Shown in pieces: positions 46,754-57,599 of a DNA stretch of 64,000 bases. Both the position numbers and the translations under genes were made by a program. The notes beneath the pieces were generated by a model. The model was not told the DNA's origin and made no database searches. It saw only the letters and a list, made by a program, of their open reading frames with translations. How positions within the stretch are numbered: position 1 is the stretch's first letter; each line of letters begins with the position of its first letter. Source of the stretch: Dendrocalamus latiflorus. Its lineage: Eukaryota > Streptophyta > Magnoliopsida > Poales > Poaceae. The stretch covers positions 8,056,368 through 8,120,367 of the forward strand of contig CM029638.1 of NCBI GenBank assembly GCA_017311315.1. The letters are read 5' to 3'.

Positions 46754-47187
46754 TGTTGGATATTGATCTAGGCCAAACGGCCAGAAGAGGGAGACGTGGG
46801 TGTCACCCACGTCTACGCGCCCTGATCGGGGGGGCTAACCGTTTTAGGGTTACGGTCCCCCGTTGCACAGCGCAATATAAACGTTGGAGTCCGGCCTCTC
46901 CTGTGATGAAGTTGATTCCCGTGAGAGCTAAAACTCCATACAAACCCTAAAGAACCGATCTACTGTGCGCTGTTAGCAACGGGAAGACCGTCGCCGCCGC
47001 TACTGCAGGACGCCGCCGGGGACGCTCCGACCTTCACCGACCTCTACCTCACGCCTGCATCACGCAGGCACGGGTCTTCGCTCATGGCGTTCATCGGTGA
47101 CCGTAAGTCCCCCCGAATCCCCAATCCCTAGGTGTTCATGTTCAGTTCTAGGCTTAAGACTAAAGCATGATGATTAAGGACCTAACA
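46754..47187 (+). repeat. 3' LTR of Copia element
   Basis: 434 bp, identical by eye to the 5' LTR except a G run two bases shorter. It repeats the ATG (47084) and the GTAAGT donor (47103), so read-through transcripts into the flank would carry the same start and donor. Confidence 0.95.
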
Positions 47188-47192
47188 GAACC

Positions 47193-47504
47193 TTCTCACA
47201 AAGTTCTTCGGGAAAGCATTGCATTGACCGGAAGGAAGCCAGCGAAAGGAGTGCAGGACATGATAGGGACCGGTTTGGTTTTGTGGCGAGAGCAAGAACA
47301 AGGGCGAGCACTCAACTCCCATCCACTTTTCATTTGGTGTTTGCTAGCTTGGTGCAACCATCACAAGCAAAAAAAGTGCCACGAAAGCATGAAGCTGCTG
47401 CTACAAGCAAGGGGGGAGGTAATGGTTATAGGGGTTGACTTGTTTGTTTTGTATGCGAAACACTTGGATTTGCAGTCCGTTTTATGGGGGCCTCAATCCA
47501 CTAA
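47193..47504. other. Flank of Copia element, no gene seen
   Basis: Should be the continuation of the DNA left of 40644. No supported gene. Confidence 0.4.
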
Positions 47505-47542
47505 CCCCCACACACATACACACACACACACATATATATATA
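47505..47542. repeat. (CA)n(TA)n microsatellite
   Basis: CACACACA run passing into TATATATA, ending exactly where the Helitron begins. Confidence 0.9.
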
Positions 47543-47787
47543 CTAGTAAAGTGCCCGTGCGTTGCAACGGAGTACCAAATAAAAGTGATACATACTATCA
47601 AACATGATCTCAAACTGAATAATAAACATCAATTTATCTTACGTCATTATGTATCAAGCAAAGCATACATATTCATACTCGTAAATAAATCAAGCATCAT
47701 ATTAGTGAACATTCAACTAAATTTGCACGGGCATTCTCGACCTGAACAGTTAAAAGAACAATAAACATGATAATTTTTCAATCTTAC

Positions 47788-48058
47788 CAACTTCGCCACT
47801 TGCTTAGATGCCCCAAAATCAGCGAGCTTAATGCACCCTTAGCTTTGTTATCAACAAGAATGTTTGCACCCTGAGATTTCATAAAAATGCCAAGAATCAT
47901 CACGATAAGGAAAATAACCAAACAATCAAGGATTAAAAAAAATATGCAATTAACTTTGCAGGCTTCAGAGTTTGTACCTTGATGTCTCTATGTATTATTG
48001 CATTGCTATACAGATACTCCAACCCTTACAAAAGCTGCTTAGTATACTTCCTAATGAC
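47788..48058 (-). pseudogene. MAPKKK (NPK1/ANP-type) kinase-domain fragment
   Basis: Two exon-like blocks on the minus strand. 48058-47978 reads VIRKYTKQLL, a stop (TAA where CAA is expected), then GLEYLYSNAIIHRDIK with the catalytic loop, ending at a GT donor. 47870-47788 follows an AG acceptor and reads GANILVDNKAKG; it then needs one added base to continue as the DFG segment (LADFGASKQVAKL). The sequence is characteristic of plant NPK1/ANP MAPKKKs. The retained intron shows genomic capture. The stop and frameshift make it non-functional. It lies in the same orientation as the Helitron. Confidence 0.8.
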
Positions 48059-48099
48059 CTGATCAACACATCCAACGGATCAGTGTCCCTTCCGCAATG

Positions 48100-50325
48100 A
48101 AATCCACCCAAAGCAGCTTAGTAGATCACAATGACGTTGGGGCCCTCTGACTGATGGCAATATAGCAAGCCATATTCCTATAGCTGGAACATTTTGAACG
48201 CTTAACATCACTGCCTTTTTTTTGCTCTTTGGAGAGCAAAAATCTCTACTATTTTTAAAATTTTCATCAACATTGTCTTGTCTGTTCATTTAAACAAACA
48301 CACATGGTTAACAGGAATTATATAGAACAACACATATGGCTGTGGTTGGCCAAGCAGAGCGGCTGGGTTTTCTAGCAAACAACCAGTGTTCGATTCGCAA
48401 CAACGTAACCATGTGTTGGGTGGGTTATATCTTTATTTTCGGGTATTTGATCCCGTGACTGTTGTATAAGTTTTCAAAATAAATGGCTACACAATGTAAG
48501 TCCAAATTAAAGGTATTTTGGTCATTATTGAAATAAATGTCATGAATGGTCAACGGTAGTATATAACAACACCTCCTAAAACTTTATTGCTCTATACAAA
48601 AATAACTAAAGAGCACTGAAGGTAGATTCAAAACTACACAACATTGCAGTGGTAGATACAAAATTCTCCCTCATAGCTCGCTCAACAATAATTATACATA
48701 TGCATATTTTAAACAGGATTATACCTAGAATCAGTACAATTTTAGAGCTTACAAGGATAGTAACAAACCTTGGCACAAGAACTGAAAGCATTGTTCCAAT
48801 CGATCTCATGGTATGGTATAGTGTAGAGCTCATCTCTTATTGCCAATATAGTTGGAGTGATGGGCCCAATAGATTTTTTTGGCATAAATATAAGCCATTG
48901 GCATGTAAACCATCCGGCAAAAGCACCAAAATCTCCCTAAAAACAATAATTTTTACTTCAATGTGTAGGTGTAAAGCACATCCATGCATTAATTTGGACA
49001 TATTTGCAAGACATAAAAAAGTAACGATATAATAATAGGAAGAAATATATGGCTTGCGGATATTTTCTATCTGTCAAATGTCAAATTGTTCTCCTAGCTA
49101 GTGCGAGATTTGGAGCAAATACCTGGATGAATTGGAAGAAAATGTGGAACCATCCATAACTAAGGAATAATTGGATTATTCCCTGACCAATCATACACAC
49201 CAATTACCTTTGGTTAAAAACAAGATTAGCTTGAGTTAATTTCACTCAAATAGAGAACGAAATATGGTAAAACAACTATTCTGTTGGTTTAATCATTAGT
49301 GCTTCCATGATATTCAAGATAAAATGACTAATTAATATGGTAAAATGAAAACAAAAAGCATTGGCCATCTACTCAAAGAATCTCATGTAATTATAATTAG
49401 CTTCAAATTTTCATTCACTTTTCTTTATGATAGCTTATAATTTAGTCCTTGTTGTTTATTTTGCCTCAATTCATACCGAGAGATATATCTTTGCCCAGTG
49501 TGGAGCTGCAGTTGCACTTCCATGAGATAAAATCCAAGAACGCCCTTTGGATAATGCATCATTGTCTCCATCAAGCACCTCACCAAGGAGCAGCTTGGTC
49601 TAAACCAGCCCGAATGTCTACTCTGCCTCCACAGTGACGCCAAGCACCAGCTGCAACTCCGTAGCGCTCGATTGCTTGTGGTCGCCGACGGGGGAAGGCT
49701 CCAGCGAGAGGTACTGCACCAGCGACAGCGGCTCCGTCGGTGCCCTCGGTGTGCCTGCGGCGGAGAGTTGCGAGCCTCCTCTCTCCTTTTTAGTTTCTAG
49801 TCAATATAATGAATATAGCAATGTAAGAATCACAAACTGACAAAACTTGCATGGATCCTATCAACTACGTCGCATAACACAAGGAATACACTGTGCAACT
49901 ACAAGGCTGAATTTGAAAGGAAATCAACAGTGCATTATGATCCTAAATAAATTTTAAGAAAGTAGTTCACATTTAAGCATACTATTCATCTACCAAGCTT
50001 GTTAGGTTATGACTCATGAAAAACATCAGATTGCATCAACTACTTCCCTAAGGGTACGAAAAACATCTCCAATGCACCTCCAAACAAGGCAGTACTGTAT
50101 AGTAATTTGCTCATTTGCTTTACCCATCTGAGTAGTGACTTACGTTGTTGAACGGGATACAACAGTGAAAATGTGAAATAGGAGAGGGAAGTGTTAGAAT
50201 CACTGTCTGCTGCTATTTTCCATTTCTAGGTAACACCAAAACTATCAGGATATTTGCATTGATTTACCGATTTCAGTTCACAGTTATCCATTCAAATCAG
50301 TTTCAAGTCATCCGCAAGGCAAAAG
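48100..50325. other. Helitron interior, unrecognised
   Basis: Mostly AT-rich DNA without a supported gene. A GC-rich patch at 49560-49790 could be another captured exon but matches nothing I recognise. Confidence 0.4.
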
Positions 50326-50399
50326 TTGCATACAAATACACGTGTCAAGATCAGGATTGAACAAAACAGACAAGTTCGATACCTGCGCCTTAGAGTGGA

Positions 50400-50960
50400 T
50401 TTGATATCAGAGCCGCTTCTGGTTCGCCATAGCCTCAATGTTCACTGTCGTCCGCAGCAACTGCTCCCTGGGGCTCCTCTCAGCACCTCCTCCACCTCCA
50501 ATTGGTCACCACTTCCACGCGGGCTGCATCTACTGCCGAAACCACTGGAAGCTACCGGTCCGGACGTGCTGCACCTGCTGCTTGATCTGTGACAGCGGCG
50601 ATGACGACGTCGACGTGCCAGATAGCGCCGGCGACGACGGCGCCGACGGGATCCTCGACTTCGACTCCTCCCTCACTGGCGATCCTGTTCCCGCCGGGTC
50701 CATCGGATTCTCCTGCGAGCTGAGAGCTGCAGGCAAACCGTACGAGAATGCGGATCCATTAGGGAAATGATAAGGGGGCAGGAATATGGCTCGGTGGCGT
50801 GGAAGTTACCGGTGGTGGCGGCGGGGAGGGATGTCTTGCGGTCGGTGAGGTCAAGGCTCTCCTTCTCGCCGCCCATCGCCGGAGCTCCATTGTGGCCTGC
50901 TTCACCTTCGACTTGGACTTCGCCGCCGCGCCGCCTAGGACAGGAGAGGAAGCCCTAGGA
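50400..50960 (-). other. GC-rich captured-exon candidate in Helitron, unrecognised
   Basis: Minus-strand frames here are serine/proline-rich (SAPSSPALSGTSTSSSPLSQ) followed by QVQHVRTGSFQWF. The plus strand is cysteine-rich in another frame. Codon-like GC content stands out from the AT-rich surroundings, suggesting captured exon DNA, but the source gene is unknown. Confidence 0.35.
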
Positions 50961-50964
50961 GCGG

Positions 50965-51705
50965 GAGATGGGCGGTGAGAGGAGGCGGCAGCGGAGCGGA
51001 GGAGCGGGCGAGGAGGCAACGGCGGAGCGGAGGAGCGGTGAGGCGATGCGGGGTAGGGAGGGAAGGAGGAGGAGACGGCGTGTGGGGAGGGAAGGAAGAG
51101 GAGGAAGGAGGAGGCGCCCGCGCGTGGGGGGCGGAAGAGGAGGAAGAGACGGCGCGTGGGGAGGGAAGGAAGAGGAGGAGGAGACGGCGCGTGGGGGGGG
51201 GGCGGAAGAGGAGGAGGAGACGGCGCGTGGGGAGGGAAGGAAGAGGAGGGAGGAGGAGGCGCCGGCGCGTGGGGGCGGAAGAGGAGGCGGTGCGGGGTGG
51301 AGCGAAGGGGTAGCGGGGTGGAGCGGAGGGGTGGGGGCGACGGTTTCGTGAGGAGTGGTGGGCCTATGGTGAGAGGGGAGGAGGCGAGGGCGGCGCGGCG
51401 GCGGAGGAGGGAGGGGAGGAGGCGAGGGCGGAGCGGCGGAGGAGGGAGGGGAGGAGGTGAGGGCGGCGCGGCGGCGGAGGAGGGAGGGGAGTAGGCGAGG
51501 GCGGCGCGGCGGCGGAGGGAGGGGAGGAGGAGGCGAGGGCGGAGCGGCGGCGGAGGAGGGAGGGGAGGAGGCGAGGGCGGAGCGGCGGCGGAGGAGGGAA
51601 GGGAGGAGGCGAGGGCGGCGCGGCGGCGGAGGAGGGAGGGGAAGAAGCGAGGGCGGCGCGGCGGCGGAGGAGGGAGGGGAGGAGCGATGGAGGTGGGGGG
51701 AGGCA
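50965..51705. repeat. Purine-rich minisatellite in Helitron
   Basis: There are two arrays. At about 51060-51290 a unit close to GGAGACGGCGCGTGGGGAGG recurs about five times. At about 51366-51700 a unit of about 36-39 bases close to GGCGAGGGCGGCGCGGCGGC plus GGAGGAGGGAGGGGA recurs about nine times. The strand is nearly all purine, so the minus strand is open for over 300 codons (LLRRRAALASS repeats), an effect of repetition. Confidence 0.85.
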
Positions 51706-51871
51706 GCCGCACAGATTCACGGTGGGGGAGCGGCGGATTGCACGGATTCGGTGTGTGGGGGGTGCGAGCGCACGGATTCGGTGGGTCCACATGTCAATTG
51801 GTATAGCTTTTTATGAGAAGGTGTGGGAGAGGCCGGACCAACCACCAACTCCTTCTTTTATAATAGTAAAG

Positions 51872-51872
<1 letters not shown>

Positions 51873-51906
<34 letters not shown>

Positions 51907-51921
51907 TACATACATATATAT
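51873..51921. repeat. (TA)n(CA)n(CATA)n microsatellite
   Basis: TATATATA passing into ACACACAC and ACATACATA directly after the Helitron end; a mirror of the repeat at 47505-47542. Confidence 0.9.
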
Positions 51922-51924
51922 AAG

Positions 51925-52383
51925 CACCATGGTGTTTAGACATCAAGTCTCTTTGCCTTTGGATTGTTTTTAGGTGGTGATCGGTTCGGCTGAAAGCCTC
52001 ATGGCTTATGGCTGAAAACACTGTAGCTAGCTGAAAAAAGCACTGTAGCTGACAGAGGCTTATTTACCATAATTAAATTTAAAAAAATTTAAAAATAGAA
52101 AAACATATTAGCCCATCACGTATAATGTAAACAAATACGAGGAAAAAAAGAACCGGTAAAAAAACTAAAAAAAAGCCAAAAGTTCAGAAAAAGACGAAAT
52201 TTATGAATAGTGCAAAAATAAGCTGAAGCCATATTGATCAGGGCCTTAGATGCGTGCTAGTGCAATGATATATAATATATCATGCATCTAAATCAATCAT
52301 GGATAAAAAAAATCTCAATCACACTAGCACGCATCTAAAAGCAATCCAAAAGTAGAGAAGCTTGGTGACCAGGCATCATGGTG
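51925..52383. mobile_element. MITE with CACCATGRTG ends, interrupted by another MITE
   Basis: The left arm (CACCATGGTG...TTTGGATTGTTTTTA) and the right arm in reverse complement (CACCATGATG...TTTGGATTGCTTTTAGATGC) match over about 50 bases. A further 17-bp perfect inverted pair, TTAGATGCGTGCTAGTG (52246-52262) and its complement (52322-52338), lies inside. The element was split by the MITE at 51973-52245. Confidence 0.7.
51973..52245 (+). mobile_element. Tourist-like MITE, family member 2 of 3 (nested)
   Basis: 273 bp, GGTGGTGATCGGTTCGGCTG to ATTGATCAGGGCC, with TTA on both sides (51970-51972, 52246-52248). Same family as 27540-27824 and 60276-60546. Confidence 0.85.
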
Positions 52384-52389
52384 GCCCTG

Positions 52390-52400
52390 TTATTTATACT

Positions 52401-52433
<33 letters not shown>

Positions 52434-53347
52434 ATACATGTTTCTTCTTTGTATACACTTCTTCTATTGTACAATATAAGTCTTCATTTTTAAGAAGCAT
52501 TGTCTCATAATATAAGTCCGTTGCGAAAATTAAATGTGTAGTTATTACAATATTTTTATCGTATATTCTTAATTTAAAGCTAAAAAATAAGTAAATAGTT
52601 GTAGCATGTCATTTAATAAAAGGTGTGTATGGTTCAATGGTATTAATTTTTTTAAAAAAAATTAACATATTCTTGGTGCATGCGTACGATGATCTTTGGA
52701 TGTATAACGCGGCCGGGGGAGTATATATGTATTTTGCTGATGTGTGCTCTTTAATTATTGGTGCACATATAATATGTCCCACCGAGATACAGCGTTCCTT
52801 TGCGTTGTGTAGCATTTCTAGTGTTCGGCGACACTTGGCCACGAGTAAACTGCCAGTCCCGATGTGTAACGAAAGGATAGATAGCAAGAGGACCACACGA
52901 GGTGACAGAAGAAGATCGAGATTGCCGGGAAGAGAGAGAGAGAGAGGTGTGCCATGTTTCAGAATTGCAGTGTGACAGATAGGGAGGTTGGGCCCCCTCC
53001 CTTCGGTGTCTTGCATAGCTTTCCGATGAGCATGAGTGCATTTCTGTATGGATTGTGCTACGCGAGCAAGATTTTCTGAAAAGAAAAGGAAGCGTCGGTG
53101 CTACGCGCACAATCACAATTTTTTTTTATCAAGTGCTACAATAACAAAAAATAAACTAGCCGAGAGCTAGCTGGTAGCTGCGCGTGTCCAATCGCATCCG
53201 TGGCTAATCGAGTCTTTAAATAATCTTGTTAGATTGAGCACACTGATATTATTCTCTTGTGTAGTGATCAGCGCGCGTTTAATTTCTTTTTTTGTTGTTG
53301 TTTCTGCACTCTGAAAAACTGCACGAAAAACGCAGAGAAAAACACCA
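52390..53347. other. Intergenic, no gene seen
   Basis: A CA/TA microsatellite at about 52401-52433, then AT-rich DNA. Frames at 52600-53100 are not supported by homology or splice structure. Confidence 0.4.
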
Positions 53348-53599
53348 AAGGGTGTCGAGTTTTTTGCTATTATGGTACCCTCTAAGTTAGGCTTCGACAA
53401 AACGGTATCTACGTCGTGGGTTTCTCTAAAATAGTACTCTTGTACTTAAGACTTCTCTCAAATAGTATTCTCAGGGATTTTAACTCAAATAATTTGATTT
53501 CCAAATTTGTACTCCCCAATTGATCTCCCAATTCCCCATTTCGATCGACCCCCGCCCGCCGATCTCGCTGGAACCCAAGCGGATCGCCCCGGGGCCGTG

Positions 53600-53686
53600 A
53601 TGGACTCCGACGAGATGGGCCCCGGGGCCGAGGGAAGCGACGAGATCGTCTCCAAGCGTGAGCAGGTGGTGCGATCGATGCACTGA
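53600..53686 (+). other. Small ORF at inner edge of left inverted repeat
   Basis: ATGGACTCCGACGA opens a 28-codon frame rich in acidic residues (MDSDEMGPGAEGSDEI...), ending TGA. It shares its start with the right-hand frame because the ATG lies within the inverted repeat. It may be a captured first exon. Confidence 0.3.
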
Positions 53687-53939
53687 TACTTACTTCCATG
53701 CTCCATGGGGTGTGAATGTGATGGACTGATGGGATGGCTGTTCTTGCGGGAAATTTCGGGATTGGGTGTAGGATTGCTGAACGTGGTGGTGTCCAGTGCC
53801 CTGGAGTCCCGGTGCCTAAATGAGAGGCCTTTATGAGATTCTCTTGTCACGGAAGGAATTGGGTGAAATAGTTGTTTTGATATTGGTCGGTTCCGGCGCA
53901 AGGGTGAAATGGGGCAGACTTTGAGCGCTTACTCTGCGT

Positions 53940-54090
53940 CGTGTTGTAACCAGTCGTTCTGAGCGACAGGTGTGGTGATGGGAGTTTGCCGTGCTCCTCC
54001 TCTGCGCGCCCCGTCGCTGCAGTAGTAGTACTCCTCGCCGTCGACTAGCTCCGAGTCGCTGGCGTCCTGTAGCTCGTCGTCGGAGTCCAT
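53940..54090 (-). other. Small acidic ORF at inner edge of right inverted repeat
   Basis: The minus strand begins MDSDDELQDASDSELVDGEE, then YYYCSDGA, and ends at TAA about 50 codons on. The acidic, tyrosine-rich start recalls the N-terminus of ARIADNE-type RBR ubiquitin ligases, so it may be a captured 5' exon. The assignment is weak. Confidence 0.3.
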
Positions 54091-54351
54091 CGCGGCCCCG
54101 GGGCGATCCGCTTGGGTTCCAGCGAGATCGGCGGGCGGGGGTCGATCGAAATGGGGAATTGGGAGGCAGTTCAGTCAATTGGGGGAGTACAAATTCGAAA
54201 ATCAAATTATTTGAGTTAAAATCTCTGAGAATACTATTTGAGAGAAGTCTTAAGTATAAGAGTACTATTTTAGAGAAGCCCACGACGTAGATACCGTTTC
54301 GTCGAAACCCAACTTAGAGGGTACCATAATAGCAAAAAACTCAAGGGTGTC

Positions 54352-55980
54352 TGGTTTCAGAGGCATCTCAAAAGGGCCGTGTGATCACAACCGATGCAAA
54401 GTTTCACCTTCTTTTTCCTTTTGGCTGCCCAATCAGGTAGACTTTTCCCTGCTTATCTAATGCATAATCCATTCCAAGTTCATGTCACTTTTATTTTTCG
54501 ATCCTTTTCTTCCCATTCTTTTATCAGCATCACTAGCCTCTTTTGCTCGAGGACTTCCACACAGAGTGAGACATATGTGACATGGGGTTTTGGGACTTGC
54601 CATTGAAAGTTAGGCCGGCAAAGCGCTTTGCTACTTTGCATGCATGATCCATGGAGATGGAGTTTGGTTGGCAGATATTTCTTCTCCACAGTGACGTCCA
54701 CTAGTGTTGAGTACCCATCGTTTAGGCCCATTTGGTTCCCCGATGGCCTCATGTATTACTTTGCATTCAGTATACTCTACTGTTGTTTCTTCTGGCATTT
54801 TTCTGGGTTATACTGTATCACTTCGATCTTAAGCTGCAAAATACAAACAATTGATGAAATTCTTGCAAAATAACAATTTATTTTCCTGTAGTGGCTGGCT
54901 TTAGTAGCTTTGAGGTAAACTTAAGGCAAATCTTCAGAGCTGGTGGTGTGTATAGCACACTAGGTATCAGTACTTCTCTTAAAGTCAATATTCCAACACG
55001 CATCACTGCTTACTAAACACAGTACTACTACAGTGCTAATGCAAATATCTGAGACCTATGTCACCCATGTTCGCATTCCCCTTTCATAGTGGATCAGCAT
55101 GTTCAATGCAACTTTGGTCTTGTTTGGAATTTATATATTTTCCTAGGAGGTAGCTTATGCATGAACATGATCCGTATATGCATGGACCATATATGTACCA
55201 CTTTTACATATATACATCCCACCCTTCTTTAACGATCTCTTTTTTTCTGCACCTTTTATTTTCAGTGGGGAAGGTTGTATTACTGTATAACTTTACAAGA
55301 AGTGGAGGCCCATCTGTTCAAGCTATAAGAAATTATCTTGACCGTAGATGTGCACCTTTTGCATTGCTGGTGCTATACAGACGGTTAGTTGTTGTACATA
55401 AAAGTACTCGGATTTGGGAGCCCCTTGCATTACATACATGTACCTGCTGACCACTTTTAAGATTCTCTTCTCTTCTTGGATCAAATGACCAAAAGCATGA
55501 ATGTTGTGTTCATTGATATGGACAAGGAAGCTCTTTCTTCCATTAGCACAGGATGCACATATTGTATTTTTCTAGACAGTTCTTAACTGTTCTCCTGAAA
55601 AGCAAAAAAATGAAGAGGAAGATGGGAAAAAAGAGAGGAAAACAAATGATTGATTTTTTATTCCCTTATCAATTCTTTGACGTGTGAATCAGTTTAGAAG
55701 TTCAAGAGCAACCTCTCCGTAGTTCAGCACGGTCGTGTGATCACCAGGGGGGGAAAATCGGACAACTGATACAAATAGCAATCCGTAACATTTTTTAGAG
55801 TTGATTGTAAAGATTTGTTAGATATGCTTCACTGCGTCTTGTCTCGCCAATCAGAATTCTAGTCTAGTTCAGATAGCTAAAAGTCTTTGTCAGGTTTTTA
55901 AGTTAGGAGGAAATGTCCTCGATCTGTATAAACAATTCTATCCTACGCAATTCTGTATGCTTCATTCGACTTTTCATAAA
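54352..55980. other. Intergenic, no recognised gene
   Basis: AT-rich DNA. A possible exon at about 55265-55383 (flanked by TTTTCAG and GTTAGT) encodes nothing recognisable and has an in-frame stop in the frame that looks most protein-like. Confidence 0.35.
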
Positions 55981-55984
55981 GATC

Positions 55985-57595
55985 CATGGATCATACTCAC
56001 AAGATTTAAAAGGGCCTTGTACATACCCATGAATCATAAAAAACTTTCGAACAAGGATTGGGCCGCTATTGAAGAGAAGTTCCAGAAAAAACTCGCTAGT
56101 TGAAAAGGAAAACTACTTTCGGTTGGAGGGAGACTTGTTTTGATAAACTCGGTTCTAACGAGTTTGGCTTTGTTTATATTATCTTTTTTTGAAGTCCCTA
56201 GAGGAGTCCTTCAAAAATTAGATTACTATCGCTCACGTTTTTTTGGCAATGCGATGAGCATAAGAAGAATATAGGCTTGCTAAGTGGAGTGTACTATGTA
56301 CACCTAAAGACTTAGGAGGCCTCGGAATACAAAATCTAGACATCCAAAATAAATGTATGTTGAGCAAATGGTTGTTTAAGCTCATTAACGAGGACGGGGT
56401 GTGGCAAAATCTTCTAAGAAAGAAATACTTGTTTAACAAATCCCTGACACAAGTGCAATACAGGCAAGGAGACTCTCATTTTTGGAGTGGCCTGTTGAAG
56501 GTTAAGAATGATTTTTTTGGTCGGTGGAAAATTCAAAGTGCAAAATGGGGATCAAGCTAGATTTTGGGAGGATGCTTGGTTAAGGGACAGGCCTTTCAAG
56601 GAGGTATATCCCAATCTTTATAGAATAATAAGGAGGAAAGATGATACGGTGGCAAATGTCTTACGGACTGTACCACTTAATGTGTCATTTAGGAGAGGTT
56701 TAGTAAACGAAAATTTGGCATCCTGGTATGAGCTAGTATCGAAAGTGGTCTCGGTTAACTTCACAAATTTGAGGGATGTGTTTATTTGGAATCACAGCAA
56801 AAAAAGGCATGTTCACAGTCCGGTCCATGTACAGGATCATGATTCATCAAGGAATTATACCTGAAAAAAATCCTCTTTGGAAACTAAAAATACCATTGAA
56901 AATTAAGGTTTTCCTATGGTACTTAAAAAAGGGAGTTACTCTCACTAAAGACAACTTGGCTAAAAGAAATTGGCAATGAAGTATCAAATGTTGTTTTTGT
57001 AGTTCTTTAGAGACTATTCAACATTTGTTTTTTGATTGCCATTTTGCGAGATTTGTTTGGAACGCTGTGCTTTTTTACTTTTGGAATTCAACCACCGACT
57101 AGTTTTTCTAATATGTTTGGTTCTTGGCTAAACGGCTTGTGTCTTCAGCGTAGAAACCAAATTTTATTAGGCGCGGCCGCGCTATGTTGGGCTTTATGGT
57201 TGAATAGAAATGACATGGTTTTTAACAGGCTAAGTCTCCTACATATCTTCAGGTAATTTTCAGGGCGACGTACTGAATCCGACAGTGGTCTCTAATGCAT
57301 AAAGAAGAGCAGAGACCATCATTCAATCGCGGATGCAGAAACTTGGAGACATTGATTATGGCGGTCTTCAAAAAGTTTGGGCGGAGCTTTTGGAATCGAA
57401 TTGAAGCCTAGCACTGTTTCTTTTCCTTTTTTAGTAGCTATTCGTCCTGGTTGGGCTGAACTTTGTTGCTTTTACTTCCTCGTTCTTGGTTGTAAGAGTT
57501 TGAGCCTTATGGCTTTGGTTTGTACTTAACTCTCAGCTGTGTACCATCCTCAGATGGTAGAGGCTGGAACTTAGTTCCATTATCTAAAACATCTA
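55985..57595 (+). pseudogene. LINE (non-LTR retrotransposon) 3' fragment, degraded
   Basis: Broken frames read KKLSNKDWAAIEEKFQKKLA, KGKLLSVGGRLVLINSVLTS, SFFEVPRGVLQKLDYYRSRF, LGGLGIQNLDIQNKCMLSKW, and further on the zinc-binding domain of plant LINE reverse transcriptases (CCFCSSLETIQHLFFDCHFA). This is the C-terminal third of a LINE ORF2 with many stops and shifts (for example near 56100, 56520-56560 and 56970). The polymerase core is absent (5' truncation, typical of LINEs). The 3' UTR ends in TTATCTAAAACATCTAAAAC, a probable short tail repeat. Confidence 0.8.
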
Positions 57596-57599
57596 AAAC

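Larger units (their letters stand above)
40644..47187 (+). mobile_element. Intact Ty1/Copia retrotransposon
   Basis: The 6544-bp element has two LTRs of 436 and 434 bp, each TGTTGG...AACA, and a perfect 5-bp duplication GAACC (40639-40643, 47188-47192). It has a methionine-tRNA-type primer-binding site, a purine tract before the 3' LTR, and one uninterrupted gag-pol frame in the Copia order (gag, protease, integrase, reverse transcriptase, RNase H). By eye the LTRs differ only in a G run (9 versus 7), so the insertion is very recent. All parts for autonomy appear present. Confidence 0.97.
47543..51872 (-). mobile_element. Non-autonomous Helitron carrying gene fragments
   Basis: Read on the minus strand, the unit starts TCTTTACTATTATAAAAG (5' TC, matching the grass Helitron 5' consensus TCTMTAYTA). 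It ends CCGTTGCAACGCACGG, then CACTTTACTAG: a short hairpin about a dozen bases before a CTAG terminus. The flanking bases are A (5') and T (3'), as required for Helitron insertion into AT, here within a TA microsatellite. There is no target duplication and no Rep/helicase. Inside are a broken MAPKKK fragment, several unrecognised GC-rich frames, and a long purine-rich minisatellite near the 5' end. The terminal consensus is from memory, so ends need family comparison. Confidence 0.72.
53357..54342. mobile_element. Mutator-like element with about 265-bp inverted repeats
   Basis: The 986-bp element has long terminal inverted repeats starting GAGTTTTTTGCTATTATGGT that stay highly similar for roughly 250-265 bp, up to ACCCAAGCGGATCGCCCCGG and ATGGACTCCGACGA. 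It has a perfect 9-bp duplication AAGGGTGTC (53348-53356, 54343-54351). This is the standard structure of a non-autonomous Mutator-like element; GC-rich inner ends suggest captured gene DNA. No transposase. Confidence 0.92.

Noticed and set aside
50759..51790. 343-codon minus-strand frame, proline/leucine/arginine-rich
   Set aside because: It is created by the purine minisatellite in the Helitron; unit length changes move the frame and no domain is present.
55157..55450. 97-codon frame with an exon-like core
   Set aside because: The frame most like a protein has an internal stop and no family match; splice signals alone are insufficient.
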